Shown here: piece by piece, positions 15,446 through 24,369 of the stretch | Layout of the letters: the number at the start of each line of letters is the position of its first letter | How positions within the stretch are numbered: the stretch's first letter is position 1 | Assembly: GCF_001940165.2 (NCBI RefSeq) | Contig: NZ_CP135162.1 | Coordinates: 1,621,001 to 1,685,000, forward strand | Source: Roseburia sp. 831b | GTDB lineage: Bacteria > Bacillota > Clostridia > Lachnospirales > Lachnospiraceae | DNA: 64,000 nt | Reading direction: 5' to 3' | Notes under the pieces: model-generated | Databases searched by the model: none | The model's input: only the letters and a program-made list of their open reading frames with translations | Told to the model about the DNA's origin: nothing | Position numbers and translations under genes: made by a program

Positions 15446-16915
15446 TTATATAATCTTATCAAACAAATTCTTGCATGCCGGATAGATGTTGCGGTACTGC
15501 TGATACCTTGCCTCATATTTTGCGGCAAGCTCCGGTTCCGGCTCGATGGTCTCGACCACTTTTACAATCTGTGTGGCTGCCTGCTCTACATTTTCGTAGG
15601 CACCGCATGCAACTGCGGCAAGCATCGCTCCACCTAGAGACGGTCCTTCTTCTGTCTCTAACACATCCACCTTGATATTTAAGATGTTTGCAATCATTTT
15701 CTTCCAAAGCGGGCTTTTCGCACCACCACCGCAGATTTTGGTCCGCTCAATTTTAAGTCCTAATTTCTTGGCAACCTCAAAAGAATCTCTTAAGGCAAAT
15801 GCCACACCTTCTAACACTGCCTGTGTCATGTCTGCTCTTGTCGTGTCCATCGTCATGCCGATAAACGTAGCTCTTGCGTTCGGATTGTTATAAGGGGAAC
15901 GCTCTCCCATTAAGTATGGAAGATAGTAAACGTGGTTCTCGCCAAGTTTTTTTATCTGCTCCTGCTCCTTCGCATAATCTTTTGTCTGCAAAATCTCATC
16001 GTTCCACCATTTGTTGCAGGATGCGGCGGATAACATGCAGCCCATCAGATGATAGGCTCCGTTTGCATCGCAGAATGCATGAAGTGCGTTATTTTCGTCC
16101 ACACCAAACTTCTTCGAGGAAACAAAAATCGTTCCACTTGTGCCAAGCGAAATGTTACACTTTCCATCGCCGACGGTACCGGTCGCAACTGCGGCTGCGG
16201 CGTTATCTCCTGCACCGGCTGCTACTTTTACATTTGCAGTCAGACCAAGTTCTTCTGCAATCTCAGGTTTTACCGTTCCGACACATTCATAGCTTTCATA
16301 GACCTTTGGCAGCATTTCCTTTGTGATATGGCAGATTTCGCACATTTCATCCGACCATCTCCGATTCTTGACATCGAGAAGCAGCATGCCGGACGCATCC
16401 GACACATCGGTACAAAATGTCCCGGTTAATTTGTATGCCAGATAATCTTTTGGCAGCATGATTTTCTTGATTCGCTTAAAATTCTCCGGCTCATTTTCCC
16501 GCATCCAGAGAATCTTTGGCGCTGTAAACCCGGTAAATGCAATGTTTGCTGCGTACTCGGATAGCTTTTCTTTTCCAATGGTCTGGTTCAAATAATCACA
16601 TTCTTTTGTGGTTCTTCCGTCATTCCAAAGAATTGCCGGGCGAATCACCTCGTCCTTTTCATCTAAAACGACAAGGCCATGCATCTGTCCGCCAAAGCTG
16701 ATTCCGGCTACTTTCTTCGCATCAAATCCCTGTAATAATTCCTTCACACCTTCGATGCTCTCTTTGTACCAATCCTGCGGTCTTTGCTCTGACCATCCTG
16801 GATGTGGGAAAAAAAGAGGATATTCTCTCGATACAATGTTTCGGACTTTTCCGTTATCATCCATCAGCAACAGCTTCACTGAGGATGTCCCCAAATCAAT
16901 TCCAATGTAAAACAT
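15446..16915 (-). CDS. xylB: Xylulokinase-like FGGY carbohydrate kinase
   Basis: An ATP-dependent sugar kinase of 489 aa, full family length. It opens with the phosphate-binding motif YIGIDLGTSSVKLLL, has GQMHGLV near residue 78 (typical of xylulokinases), a second ATP motif NISLGTSGT near 255, and the C-terminal FGGY signature ICGGGAKSPLWKKMIANIL. XylB phosphorylates D-xylulose to enter the pentose phosphate pathway. Its partner here is a FucI-type isomerase rather than XylA, so D-ribulose is an alternative substrate. It is the first gene of the operon, with a LacI-type operator 22 bp upstream of the start codon. Confidence 0.88.
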   Translation of the reverse strand: MFYIGIDLGTSSVKLLLMDDNGKVRNIVSREYPLFFPHPGWSEQRPQDWYKESIEGVKELLQGFDAKKVAGISFGGQMHGLVVLDEKDEVIRPAILWNDGRTTKECDYLNQTIGKEKLSEYAANIAFTGFTAPKILWMRENEPENFKRIKKIMLPKDYLAYKLTGTFCTDVSDASGMLLLDVKNRRWSDEMCEICHITKEMLPKVYESYECVGTVKPEIAEELGLTANVKVAAGAGDNAAAAVATGTVGDGKCNISLGTSGTIFVSSKKFGVDENNALHAFCDANGAYHLMGCMLSAASCNKWWNDEILQTKDYAKEQEQIKKLGENHVYYLPYLMGERSPYNNPNARATFIGMTMDTTRADMTQAVLEGVAFALRDSFEVAKKLGLKIERTKICGGGAKSPLWKKMIANILNIKVDVLETEEGPSLGGAMLAAVACGAYENVEQAATQIVKVVETIEPEPELAAKYEARYQQYRNIYPACKNLFDKII

Positions 16916-16936
16916 CTTCTCCCATTCCTTTCTTTT

Positions 16937-16952
16937 ATGTGCACGTGCACGC
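16937..16952 (-). promoter_or_regulatory. Operator upstream of the kinase-isomerase operon
   Basis: ATGTGCACGTGCACGC contains the 12-bp perfect palindrome GTGCACGTGCAC. A near copy lies at 17062-17081. It is the likely site of the divergent LacI-family repressor. Confidence 0.75.
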
Positions 16953-17061
16953 TATGTATTCATATTACCCCATCATTTTTTGAATTTCAATGTAAAAAAT
17001 GTAGAATTTTAGCCTATATTTTTAGTGATTTTTCCTTTTTTCTTTTATCCTGCAAAAATAA

Positions 17062-17092
17062 TTTGTGCATGTGCACGCAAAAATGCTATACT
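17062..17092 (+). promoter_or_regulatory. Promoter and operator of the LacI-family gene
   Basis: TTGTGC (17063-17068) and TATACT (17087-17092) with an 18-base spacer form a good promoter. The sequence TGTGCATGTGCACGCAAA overlaps the -35 box and matches the operator before the kinase gene, implying autoregulation. Confidence 0.75.
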
Positions 17093-17192
17093 ATAAAAAA
17101 GAATCCTGCTTATAGGATTCTCGCGAAGCATTTTTATGTAACAGGAACGAATTTTCCTATTCCATAAAAATAACAGAAAGGATGGATTTATC

Positions 17193-18212
17193 ATGGCAAC
17201 CATGAAAGAAATTGCACAGTTAGCCGGGGTCTCCCGTGGTACGGTAGACCGTGTTTTAAATCATCGTGGCGCTGTCAATGAAGATACAAGGAAAAAAGTT
17301 TTAGAGATTGCAGAGCTTTTAAAGTACCAGCCAAACAAGGCCGGAATCGCATTAGCCGCCCAGAAAAAGAAGCTTAAAATCGGCATCCTGCTCTTTGGAA
17401 TTGAGAATCCTTTTTTTGACGAGGTCTTACAGGGGCTTCACGAAAAGGCGGCGGAACTTTCCATCTACGGATGCACAATTTTAGAAAAACAGATTCCTTA
17501 TTCATTGGATGCACAGCTTTCTGCGATCGAGGAACTGCTTAAAGAGGACATTCACGGACTGATTCTCTCTCCGTACAACGATCCGCTTATCCAGGAAAAA
17601 ATTGACGCTCTTTTTGACGCCGGAATTCCATGTGTTACCCTAAACACAGATATTTCCAATTCCAAACGGCTTACCTATGTCGGAAGCGATTTTCAAAAAT
17701 GCGGACAGATTGCAGGCGAACTCCTCTCCCTCTTTACAAGCGATTCAGCGAAAATAGGAATTATTACTGGTTCTAACAATGTACTCTGCCACGAGGAACG
17801 CATTGCTGGATTCCGGCATTATCTGACAAAAACAAACTCTTCCATGCAAATTCTTGATATTGCCGAAAATGAGGATGATGATTATAAGAGTTTTGATGTC
17901 ACAAAATCCTTTTTAGAAAAATACCCGGATATGACAGCACTCTATTTTACAGCCGGTGGTGTGTACGGAGGATGCCGTGCCGTCTTACACGCAAAAAAAG
18001 AACGTGCCTTGTCTATTGTGACGTTTGACTCCGTTCCTTCTACCATTGAGATGTTAAAACACAATGTCATTTCCGCTACCATCACGCAACAGCCAAAAGA
18101 ACAGGGGGCTCTCTCCCTATCCATTCTAATGGATTATCTGTTGTATGAAAAACATCCCGATTCCGACTGCAGCTATATGGAATTATCCATCAAAACAAAA
18201 GAATGTTTTTAG
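17193..18212 (+). CDS. LacI-family transcriptional regulator
   Basis: A 339-aa repressor. The N-terminal helix-turn-helix reads TMKEIAQLAGVSRGTVDRVLNHRG, and the hinge helix region ends near residue 60. The rest is a periplasmic-binding-protein-like sensor (KIGILLFGIENPFFDEVLQG; LILSPYNDP; PCVTLNTDIS) that would bind a sugar. The start follows AGAAAGGATGG. It is divergent from the FGGY kinase-isomerase operon. Matching operator palindromes lie before both units, so it most likely represses that operon and itself until the sugar appears. Confidence 0.93.
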   Translation: MATMKEIAQLAGVSRGTVDRVLNHRGAVNEDTRKKVLEIAELLKYQPNKAGIALAAQKKKLKIGILLFGIENPFFDEVLQGLHEKAAELSIYGCTILEKQIPYSLDAQLSAIEELLKEDIHGLILSPYNDPLIQEKIDALFDAGIPCVTLNTDISNSKRLTYVGSDFQKCGQIAGELLSLFTSDSAKIGIITGSNNVLCHEERIAGFRHYLTKTNSSMQILDIAENEDDDYKSFDVTKSFLEKYPDMTALYFTAGGVYGGCRAVLHAKKERALSIVTFDSVPSTIEMLKHNVISATITQQPKEQGALSLSILMDYLLYEKHPDSDCSYMELSIKTKECF

Positions 18213-18223
18213 CAGATAAGCGT

Positions 18224-18300
18224 AAAAAAATACCGACCATCAAACATCCTTCAGATGTCCCATATTTTGGACACCAAAGAATGCTTTTGGCCGGTATTTT
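18224..18300 (+). terminator. Terminator after the LacI-family gene
   Basis: Arms AAAATACCGACC and GGCCGGTATTTT enclose a further GATGTCC/GGACACC-like inner stem. They lie directly after the regulator and next to hairpin element copy B. Confidence 0.7.
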
Positions 18301-18307
18301 CTATTTG

Positions 18308-18620
18308 GATTCAGGTGTCGAAAGGCAACTCACAAATTAGTCGCTGGTAAATTGCACAAAGGCAAGACTTTTTTGTGACTTTGAGGGAACATTAGAAAAT
18401 TTTAGTATGCCCCAAATACCCAGTGATGTTCTGCCACGGACGACAAAACAAGGCTTCACGAGCCAGGGATGGCTCGTTGAATGCCGGTCACGTCACTCTG
18501 AAATAATCTTCATCTGGCATAGTTAGATTTTTCTTATGTTCACTCAACGGAGCAAAATAGACTTGGCATTGTGCAATTTGCCAATAAGAAGTCTGTGAGC
18601 TGCCTTTTGACACCTGAATC
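18308..18620. repeat. Hairpin element, copy B (full length, with 7-bp target duplication)
   Basis: A 313-bp element bounded by GATTCAGGTGTC and GACACCTGAATC, nearly all of it one long imperfect inverted repeat. CTATTTG flanks it directly on both sides (18301-18307 and 18621-18627), which fits a 7-bp target-site duplication. The head contains the conserved hairpin ACGAGCCA/TGGCTCGT. It encodes no protein, so it resembles a miniature inverted-repeat transposable element. It sits between convergent genes. Confidence 0.85.
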
Positions 18621-18653
18621 CTATTTGAAAAAGGTCTATTTTTTCACCTATTT

Positions 18654-19961
18654 TTATTCTTTTTTCTGTCTGGACGCATAGAACCGCTCTTTGTCTACCG
18701 CCTTGTTCCAAGAAGCTACAATGGTTGTACAAACCGCATCACCGGTGATATTAACTGCTGTTCTTGTCATATCAAGGATTCGGTCAATTCCCATAATAAG
18801 AGCAATGCCTTCTACCGGAAGTCCTACGGAATTAAATACCATTGTAAGTGTAATCAAACCTACACTTGGAATTCCAGCCGTTCCGATGGATGCTAGGGTT
18901 GCCGTTCCAATTACGGTCAAAAAGTCCATCGGCGTTAAGGTGACACCAAATGCCTGTGCCGTAAACACAACTGCCACACCCTGCATAATCGATGTTCCAT
19001 CCATGTTAATGGTTGCACCCAGTGGAATGGTAAAGGAAGAAATCTTTTTGGAAACACCCATTTTTTCTGCCAAGGTATCAATCGACAATGGAATTGTCGC
19101 ATTAGAGGTTGATGTTGAAAATGCGAACGCCATAACCGGGAAAAAGTTCTTAATAAAGATAATCGGATTGAGTCCTGTAAAAATCTTCAAAAGAGCCAGG
19201 TATACACCAAAACACTGTACCGCTAACGCAAGCAATACACAGAACATGTATTTTAACAGCGGTATGAATGCCTCAAATCCAATCTCTGCAAATGTCTTGG
19301 AAATCAGGCAAAATACTCCGATTGGTGCAAATTCCATTACCAGCATGGTCATTTCCATCATGATATCGTTAAACTGTGCAAAAAAGTTTTTGACAATGTC
19401 AACACGGTCTCCCATTTTTGCAAGTATCACACCCAAAATCAAAGCGAACAAAATAATCTGCAACATAGTTCCGTTGCTTAGCGCCTCGAAAATATTGGTT
19501 GGAATAATATTTAAAAGTGTCTCGGCAGCATTGGTTTCTTCTGCCTCAGATGCTACCTGTGAGGTAATCTGAATCTTTGACATATCCAGTCCTTTTCCAG
19601 GATTGAAAACGCTCGCAATTCCAAGAGCAATCGTGATTGCAAGTGCTGTCGTAATCAGGTAAAAAATCAATGTTTTGACGCCGACACCACCCAGTTTCTT
19701 CGTGTCTCCAACCGACATGCTTCCGCAGACAAGGGAACAGAATACCAGCGGTACAACCAGCATGCGCATCAGCCGGATGAATCCCTGTCCTACAATATAT
19801 AAGACACCATTTACCACAATTTCTGACTTAAAATTGGAATCTGGTATCACATAATTTAAAATAATACCAAAAACTGCACCTAATAGTAATGCAATAAAAA
19901 TCTTGGTCATCAGTCCTAACTTTTTCTTTTCTTTTTTGTTTTCTTTTCTAGTATCTTTCAA
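18654..19961 (-). CDS. Dicarboxylate/amino acid:cation symporter (DAACS family)
   Basis: A membrane transporter of 435 aa with about eight TM helices, importing dicarboxylates or acidic/neutral amino acids with Na+ or H+. Family marks are the serine-rich hairpin-loop region AFSTSTSNATIPLSID, the TM7 motif NMDGT, and the TM8 substrate-site segment DRILDMTRTAVNITGDAV. The start codon appears to be TTG at 19961, inside the last codons of the upstream rmlD-like gene (14-nt overlap), with GAGGGG eight bases before it. This implies translational coupling. The pairing with a sugar-nucleotide reductase has no obvious logic. Confidence 0.9.
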   Translation of the reverse strand: MKDTRKENKKEKKKLGLMTKIFIALLLGAVFGIILNYVIPDSNFKSEIVVNGVLYIVGQGFIRLMRMLVVPLVFCSLVCGSMSVGDTKKLGGVGVKTLIFYLITTALAITIALGIASVFNPGKGLDMSKIQITSQVASEAEETNAAETLLNIIPTNIFEALSNGTMLQIILFALILGVILAKMGDRVDIVKNFFAQFNDIMMEMTMLVMEFAPIGVFCLISKTFAEIGFEAFIPLLKYMFCVLLALAVQCFGVYLALLKIFTGLNPIIFIKNFFPVMAFAFSTSTSNATIPLSIDTLAEKMGVSKKISSFTIPLGATINMDGTSIMQGVAVVFTAQAFGVTLTPMDFLTVIGTATLASIGTAGIPSVGLITLTMVFNSVGLPVEGIALIMGIDRILDMTRTAVNITGDAVCTTIVASWNKAVDKERFYASRQKKE

Positions 19962-20808
19962 ATAACATTCCCCTCTCTTCTAAATATTCCCTGAGTGAAT
20001 CCTGCCATTTCGGGAACTGGTAAACATCCACCATGCTCAAAATAAAGTTGTCGAGCACTGCAAATGCAGGTCTTACCTTTGAAAAGTCTGACATATTTGT
20101 TGGAACCGGGCTCATTTCTGCTTCTTTTCCGGTCAGACGCAAAATCTCTTTTGCAAACTCATACCGGCTGCAAATTCCCTGATTGGTTGCATGATAGGTT
20201 CCATACTCTCCGGTATGAATCAGGTGAATCAAAAATCTTGCAAGCTCCGATGCGCTTGTCGGAGAGCCGAACTGGTCTGATGCGATGGAGAGCGATTCTT
20301 TCGTCTCCACTTTTTTCAAGAAATCAAGCACAAAATTATCTCCCTCCCCATATACCCAGGTACTCCGAATGATAAAATGTTTGTAGTTGAATTCTTTGAC
20401 ATAATTTTCACCTGCCAGTTTGGAACGACCGTAAACCGTACCAGGATTGGTGCTGTCAAACTCATTGTATGGTGCTGTACTTTTTCCATCGAACACGTCA
20501 TCCGTTGAAATCTGTACGAATTTAGCCTCTAACTTCTTTGCGGCAATGCTTAGGTTTCTTGCGCCTAACGCATTCACGCGAAATGCTTGTGCGGGATTTT
20601 CCTCACAAAGTGCAACATCTGTCATTCCGGCACAATTGATAATGACATCCGGGCGGTTCATCTCACCAAATCGTACCACCTCATCCGTCTGTGTAATATC
20701 CAAATCATCGATATCTGTATCCAAAAGCTCATATTCGAGTTTGTTCACTTCTTTATTGATTGCACGTCCAATCTGTCCATTGGCTCCACAAATCCAAATT
20801 TTTTGCAT
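19948..20808 (-). CDS. dTDP-4-dehydrorhamnose reductase-like SDR protein
   Basis: An NAD(P)-dependent extended short-chain reductase of 286 aa, RmlD-like: the last step of dTDP-L-rhamnose synthesis reduces the 4-keto sugar. It shows the nucleotide motif GANGQIGRA, the conserved INCAGMTDVALCEENP and VNALGARNL segments, TDDVFDG, and the catalytic YGRSK. The start ATG at 20808 follows GGAGGG by six bases, five codons inside the longest frame. No other rhamnose genes (rmlABC) are nearby, so the substrate may differ. It forms an overlapping pair with the symporter. Confidence 0.82.
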   Translation of the reverse strand: MQKIWICGANGQIGRAINKEVNKLEYELLDTDIDDLDITQTDEVVRFGEMNRPDVIINCAGMTDVALCEENPAQAFRVNALGARNLSIAAKKLEAKFVQISTDDVFDGKSTAPYNEFDSTNPGTVYGRSKLAGENYVKEFNYKHFIIRSTWVYGEGDNFVLDFLKKVETKESLSIASDQFGSPTSASELARFLIHLIHTGEYGTYHATNQGICSRYEFAKEILRLTGKEAEMSPVPTNMSDFSKVRPAFAVLDNFILSMVDVYQFPKWQDSLREYLEERGMLFERY

Positions 20809-20970
20809 GCTATCCCTCCACACCTCTTTTGTTTCGTTTGTATTTTTTCATGCCCTTTATTATATCAAAATTATAACCGTAATTATAGTATCTTCTTCCC
20901 ATGTTTTTCATCCAATTTTTCCCATTTTATCCAAAACCAGTAATTCCAGAAGCAATCTTTCCGATTGCCA

Positions 20971-21010
20971 AAAGGAGCCATCACACATTACATGCAATGA
21001 CTCCTTTTTT
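20971..21010 (-). terminator. Terminator after hypA
   Basis: The stem AAAGGAG(T/C)CAT paired across a CATGTAATG-containing loop is flanked by A/T runs, 17 nt after the hypA stop. It is readable on both strands. Confidence 0.7.
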
Positions 21011-21026
21011 ATATTTGAATTTATAC

Positions 21027-21371
21027 TCAGGCTCCCTCAATTTCCTTGATACTAAATCCATTTCCAGAAAGCAAATGTGTTGCCTCACTCTTACAGTACG
21101 GGCATACTTTTGCATACTGGACTGTTGAATATGTCTTTCCACAATCCTCACAGATTGTCACTCCCGGATCTATTTCAATCTTTAACTCCGAATCCTTTAA
21201 CAGCTCGGAATTGCGGCATGCATAGCTCCAGCAATCTGTCAGATACTCCGGTACAACTCCGCTTACCTCACCAATCTGGCAGGTAACGGACTTGATTTCG
21301 GAAAGATTATTTTCGGCACCGACTTCTTCTACGGTACGAATTACATGAACAATGATTCCAAGTTCGTGCAT
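21027..21371 (-). CDS. hypA: Nickel metallochaperone HypA
   Basis: HypA delivers nickel during maturation of [NiFe]-hydrogenase and other nickel enzymes. The protein is 114 aa, the family size. It starts MHELGI, so the nickel-binding His2 and Glu3 are present. The structural zinc site is CEDCGK followed by CPYCKSE. The ATG at 21371 follows a TTCGCAAAAGGAGG-type site and excludes a spurious 30-codon upstream extension. It is 31 nt downstream of a large iron-sulfur flavoprotein, with hypB just beyond that. No [NiFe]-hydrogenase, urease or hypCDEF genes are in the window, so its client enzyme is unknown. Confidence 0.93.
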   Translation of the reverse strand: MHELGIIVHVIRTVEEVGAENNLSEIKSVTCQIGEVSGVVPEYLTDCWSYACRNSELLKDSELKIEIDPGVTICEDCGKTYSTVQYAKVCPYCKSEATHLLSGNGFSIKEIEGA

Positions 21372-21402
21372 TTTTTCCTCCTTTTCGCAAACGAAAAGCT
21401 TC

Positions 21403-24177
21403 TTATTTCTTCTTAGAGAATTTAATCTTGATAGCCTGTTTTGCTCCATTTGCAAGAACATGTTTTAACTTGTCCTCACTTGGAGTCATCTTGCTACATC
21501 CTGGAAGTTCTCTATGTAACTTGATTGCATCAAATTCACACTTGGTTGTACAGATACCACATCCGATACACTTGTTCTCATCCACAACAGATGCACCACA
21601 TCCTAAACAACGTGCTGTCTCTGCTTTTACCTGTTCTTCTGTGAAGACAAGTTTTGCATCACGGAAGGAATGTTTGGTATCGATTGTGTCATTGTGACCT
21701 GGAATCTGACGGCTGGAATTGTCATAGTTTTCCACTTTGATATTCTTTTTGTCTAATTCAATGAAGTCATTTCTGTTACGTCCGATTGTAAGTGAAGAAT
21801 GAGGACGAACAAAACGGTGAATAGAGATTGCTCCCTGTTTACCTGCTGCAATTGCATCGATTGCAAATTTAGGTCCTGTGTAAACATCACCACCAACAAA
21901 GATATCCGGTTCTGCTGTCTGGTAGGTAAGTGCATCCGCAACTGCTCCGTTACCTCTGCCAAGTTCTACCTTGCTTCCCTTTAATAAGTCACCCCATACA
22001 ATAGCCTGACCTACGGAGAAGAACACATGTTTACATTCGATTGTCTTTAAGTCATTCTCATCATACTGTGGATTGAATCTTCCGTCTGCATCCTTAACAG
22101 AAATACATCTCTTTAAGACGATTCCGCGTACTTCGCCGTTCTCGTCTACCAGAACTTCCTTAGGACCCCATCCTGGATTTACCACGATTCCTTCGGATTC
22201 TGCTTCTTCGATTTCTTCAACAGATGCAGGCATTGTCTCTCTGGATTCCAGACAAAACATGTTAACTGCTGTATTATCGTTTCCACATCTCTTAGAATCT
22301 CTTGCAACGTCGATGGCAACGTTACCACCACCGATGACAACTACGTCACCTTTGATGTCATATTTTTCATTTGCATTTACTTCTCTTAACAATTCAACGG
22401 CTGGAGCACATCCTTTTGCTGTATCGTTCGGGATTCCCGGTAAACGTCCACCCTGGCATCCGATTGCAATGTAGAATGCTTTGTAACCCTGTGCACGAAG
22501 TTCGTCTAATGTGATATCTTTACCAACTTCTACGCCAAGTTTGATGTCAACACCCATCTCTTTGATGATGTCGATTTCAGCCTGAACAACGTCTTTCTCT
22601 AATTTGAAAGATGGAATACCATATACTAACATACCGCCGGCACGTTCGTTTTTCTCGAAGATTGTAGGTTTGTAACCTTTTTCTGCAAGATAGAATGCAC
22701 AGGATAATCCTGCAGGGCCACCACCGATGATTGCAATCTTCTCGTTGAATTCACCCTTTAAGGATGGAACAACTTTTTCTGGAATGTAACGTGTCTCAGC
22801 TTTCAAATCCTGAGCTGCGATAAATTTCTTAACTTCATCGATTGCGATAGCCTGATCGATTGTTCCACGTGTACAAGCATCTTCGCAACGACGGTTACAG
22901 ATATGACCACAAACTGCTGGAAGTGGGTTGTTTTTCTTGATTAATGCAAGTGCATCTCGATATCTTCCCTGTGCAGCCATCTTTAAGTAACCCTGAACTG
23001 CGATGTGTGCAGGACAGGCTGTCTTACATGGAGCTGTACCAGTGTCATAACAGTTAATTCTGTTGTTGTCACGGTAGTTTTCATCCCACATTTCCGGTCC
23101 CCATTTTTTCTCAGATGGAAGCACGTGTTTTGGATATTCTACCTTAGATCCGTCCGCTTTACATAATTTCTGACCAAGTTTTACGGCACCTGCTGGGCAG
23201 TATTCTACACAACGTCCACAAGCGACACAGTTTTCTGTCTCAACTTTTGCAACATAAGCAGAACGTGACATATTTGGTGTGTTGAATAACTGTGAAGTAC
23301 GAAGTGCATAACAGACATTTACGTTACAGTTACAGATTGCGAAAATCTTATCTTCGCCATCGATGTTTGTAATCTGGTGAACGAAACCGTTATCTTCTGC
23401 CTTCTGGAAGATTTCTAATGCTTCTTCTTTTGTGATGTAATGACCACCTTTGTTTGTCTGAACAACATAGTCAGCCATATCACCAACAGCGATACACCAA
23501 TCATCCGGATCATCTGCACAGCCTTCTTCATAAGTTGTACGGGAACGACGGCAAGAACATGGGCTTGCTGCATATTTTCCTTCATATTTATCTAACCAAT
23601 GAGAGATATGCTCGATAGAGATTGACTGGTTCTCCATCTCGATTGCTTTCTCTACCGGAATAACGTGCATACCGATACCTGCTCCACCTTCTGGAACCAT
23701 AGGTGTTACTTTTTCAAGTGGTAAGCGGCTCATACGCTCGAAGAAACGTCCCATCTCAGGATGCTCTTCTAACATTTTTAAGTTCATGTTACCAAATTCT
23801 GCACTACCTGGAACGAACATTGGTAAAACGTACTGTTTTTCGTGCTGTGGGTTCTCCCAGTTATACTCTAATACACCATTTACAGACATCTGCTCTAACA
23901 GTTCTTCACAGTGTTTTCTATCCATTCCACTGATTTTTACCATCTGGTCTAATGTCTTTGGCTTACGAACGCCGCCCATCTTTAAGGCAAGCTCTGCCAT
24001 CTCGTCTGTACACATTGCTGCAAGACCCCAGTATTCTGGATCATATTTTGTGATTTTTACAAGACCTAATTTCTGTTTTGGACGGTCTGTAACCATCTTT
24101 GCAAGCTTTACGATTGCAGGACGCTCTACTTCTTTTTCAATAAACTCTGGTACGAAATTTCCTAATGGATCTGCCAT
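21403..24177 (-). CDS. Large FAD/NAD(P)-dependent iron-sulfur oxidoreductase (GltD-like)
   Basis: A 924-aa soluble electron-transfer flavoprotein. Residues 1-310 form a region with CSCRRSR and CNCNVNVC cysteines. At about 318 a 4Fe-4S cluster motif appears (CVACGRCVEYCP). Then comes a GltD-type module: CPAHIAVQGYL, CGHICNRRCEDAC, the FAD site IIGGGPAGLSCAFYLAEKG and the NAD(P) site VVIGGGNVAIDVARD. The C-terminus has CLGCGA and CIGCGICTTKCEFDAI. It resembles glutamate-synthase small-chain and NfnB-like modules but has no large-subunit partner here. It sits between hypB and hypA, so a link to a hydrogenase or nickel enzyme is likely. The electron acceptor is unknown. Confidence 0.82.
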   Translation of the reverse strand: MADPLGNFVPEFIEKEVERPAIVKLAKMVTDRPKQKLGLVKITKYDPEYWGLAAMCTDEMAELALKMGGVRKPKTLDQMVKISGMDRKHCEELLEQMSVNGVLEYNWENPQHEKQYVLPMFVPGSAEFGNMNLKMLEEHPEMGRFFERMSRLPLEKVTPMVPEGGAGIGMHVIPVEKAIEMENQSISIEHISHWLDKYEGKYAASPCSCRRSRTTYEEGCADDPDDWCIAVGDMADYVVQTNKGGHYITKEEALEIFQKAEDNGFVHQITNIDGEDKIFAICNCNVNVCYALRTSQLFNTPNMSRSAYVAKVETENCVACGRCVEYCPAGAVKLGQKLCKADGSKVEYPKHVLPSEKKWGPEMWDENYRDNNRINCYDTGTAPCKTACPAHIAVQGYLKMAAQGRYRDALALIKKNNPLPAVCGHICNRRCEDACTRGTIDQAIAIDEVKKFIAAQDLKAETRYIPEKVVPSLKGEFNEKIAIIGGGPAGLSCAFYLAEKGYKPTIFEKNERAGGMLVYGIPSFKLEKDVVQAEIDIIKEMGVDIKLGVEVGKDITLDELRAQGYKAFYIAIGCQGGRLPGIPNDTAKGCAPAVELLREVNANEKYDIKGDVVVIGGGNVAIDVARDSKRCGNDNTAVNMFCLESRETMPASVEEIEEAESEGIVVNPGWGPKEVLVDENGEVRGIVLKRCISVKDADGRFNPQYDENDLKTIECKHVFFSVGQAIVWGDLLKGSKVELGRGNGAVADALTYQTAEPDIFVGGDVYTGPKFAIDAIAAGKQGAISIHRFVRPHSSLTIGRNRNDFIELDKKNIKVENYDNSSRQIPGHNDTIDTKHSFRDAKLVFTEEQVKAETARCLGCGASVVDENKCIGCGICTTKCEFDAIKLHRELPGCSKMTPSEDKLKHVLANGAKQAIKIKFSKKK

Positions 24178-24317
24178 TTGTTATCCTCCTTTAGAATAAA
24201 CACTTGTTAATTATCTTCTTTTTCCCTTTGGCATCCCACTCGGTTGGCCGGGTTTGTTTGTTTTTCTTATCGTTGCCTGAGTAAAACCCTCCCGAGGGGA
24301 TATTTTATTCAAAATAC

Positions 24318-24343
24318 AACCACTTGTCTTAGGGGCAAGTGGT
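24318..24343 (-). terminator. Terminator between hypB and the oxidoreductase
   Basis: The stem ACCACTTG/CAAGTGGT with a nine-base loop is followed on the minus strand by TGTATTTTG. It could separate hypB from the downstream oxidoreductase-hypA unit, or attenuate read-through. Confidence 0.7.
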
Positions 24344-24369
24344 GCATTGAAATCAAGTCATAACTGTTT

